A stretch of 5,502 nt of DNA from JADYZU01 sp964443055 (GTDB taxonomy: Bacteria; Pseudomonadota; Alphaproteobacteria; Rhodobacterales; Rhodobacteraceae), in NCBI GenBank assembly GCA_964443055.1, contig CAYUBT010000172.1, positions 1 to 5,502 of the forward strand, written 5' to 3'. The notes under the pieces were generated by a model. The model was not told where the DNA came from, made no database searches, and saw nothing but the letters and a program-made list of their open reading frames with translations. Of this stretch, positions 5,373 through 5,502 are shown piece after piece. A program made the translations under genes and the position numbers. How positions within the stretch are numbered: position 1 is the first letter of the stretch; every line of letters begins with the position of its first letter.

Positions 5373-5380
5373 ATCAGCCG
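5366..5380. repeat. 15-bp palindrome spanning both convergent stop codons
   Basis: CGGCTGA-A-TCAGCCG is a perfect palindrome that includes the TGA of the transglycosylase (5370-5372) and the TGA of the opposing gene (5374-5376), with one base between them. RNA from either strand could form a 6-bp stem with a 3-nt loop. There is no U tract, so it is at best a weak bidirectional terminator. Confidence 0.45.
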
Positions 5381-5502
5381 GACGTGGCCCATGGCCCGTG
5401 GTGGACATCGCGCCCGTCCAGCCGGTCGAACCCGTGCCAGCCGAAATAATCACGCTGGGCCTGGATCATGTTGGCCGTGCCGCGTCCGGTGCGCATGAGG
5501 TC
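5374..5502 (-). CDS. gnd: 6-phosphogluconate dehydrogenase, C-terminal 42 residues only
   Basis: The minus strand from the right edge gives DLMRTGRGTANMIQAQRDYF, then GWHGFDRLDGRDVHHGPWATSG and TGA at 5376-5374. The pattern ANxIQAQRDYFGxHxxxRxD...HxxW is the conserved C-terminal tail of NADP-dependent decarboxylating 6-phosphogluconate dehydrogenase, which reaches into the partner active site of the dimer. The enzyme turns 6-phosphogluconate into ribulose 5-phosphate, CO2 and NADPH in the pentose phosphate pathway. More than 400 residues lie outside the window. It is convergent with the transglycosylase, with one base between the stops. NADPH supply is relevant to PHB synthesis, but neighbourhood is the only evidence for a link. 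Confidence 0.85.
   Translation of the reverse strand, partial: DLMRTGRGTANMIQAQRDYFGWHGFDRLDGRDVHHGPWATSG

Noticed and set aside
1..5502. Defence system, CRISPR, transposon, prophage or toxin-antitoxin genes
   Set aside because: All sizeable gaps are accounted for. No tandem spacers, transposase motifs, terminal repeats or small gene pairs were found.

Overview
The window is GC-rich DNA from an alphaproteobacterium, most likely Rhodobacterales (Paracoccus/Rhodobacter-like). The reasons are the gene order phaZ (divergent) - phaC - phaP - phaR, the class I PHA synthase with the GYCVAGT active-site box, and the general style of the proteins. I see no mobile element, CRISPR array, tRNA or rRNA.

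Layout. On the minus strand, read right to left, are phaC (polyhydroxyalkanoate synthase, 1285-3093), phaP (granule phasin, 692-1135) and phaR (PHA-responsive repressor, starts at 524 and runs off the left edge). On the plus strand, divergent from phaC across an 87-bp TGC-rich gap, is phaZ (intracellular PHB depolymerase, 3181-4455). About 100 bp further on is a small secreted lytic murein transglycosylase (start best placed at GTG 4560, end 5372). One base past its stop, and convergent with it, is the 3' end of a 6-phosphogluconate dehydrogenase gene (minus, 5374-5502, off the right edge).

How it works together. PhaC polymerises hydroxyacyl-CoA into polyester, PhaP coats the granule, PhaZ remobilises the polymer, and PhaR senses free polymer and represses phaP and itself. 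The control DNA is unusually easy to read. The phaP promoter (TTGAAA, 17 bp, CATATT) has a 17-bp palindrome ATGCTGC-GTC-GCAGCAT occupying its spacer, the expected form of a PhaR operator. The same half-sites recur in a perfect 28-bp palindrome between phaP and phaR that also looks like an intrinsic terminator. Looser CTGC-N4-GCAA sites lie upstream of phaP and between phaC and phaZ. The phaP-phaR gap also carries two tandem hairpins with matching pyrimidine loops and a possible stem that hides the phaR ribosome binding site.

The gene content is an ordinary PHA locus next to housekeeping genes. I did not find a new system. The points worth a second look are regulatory.
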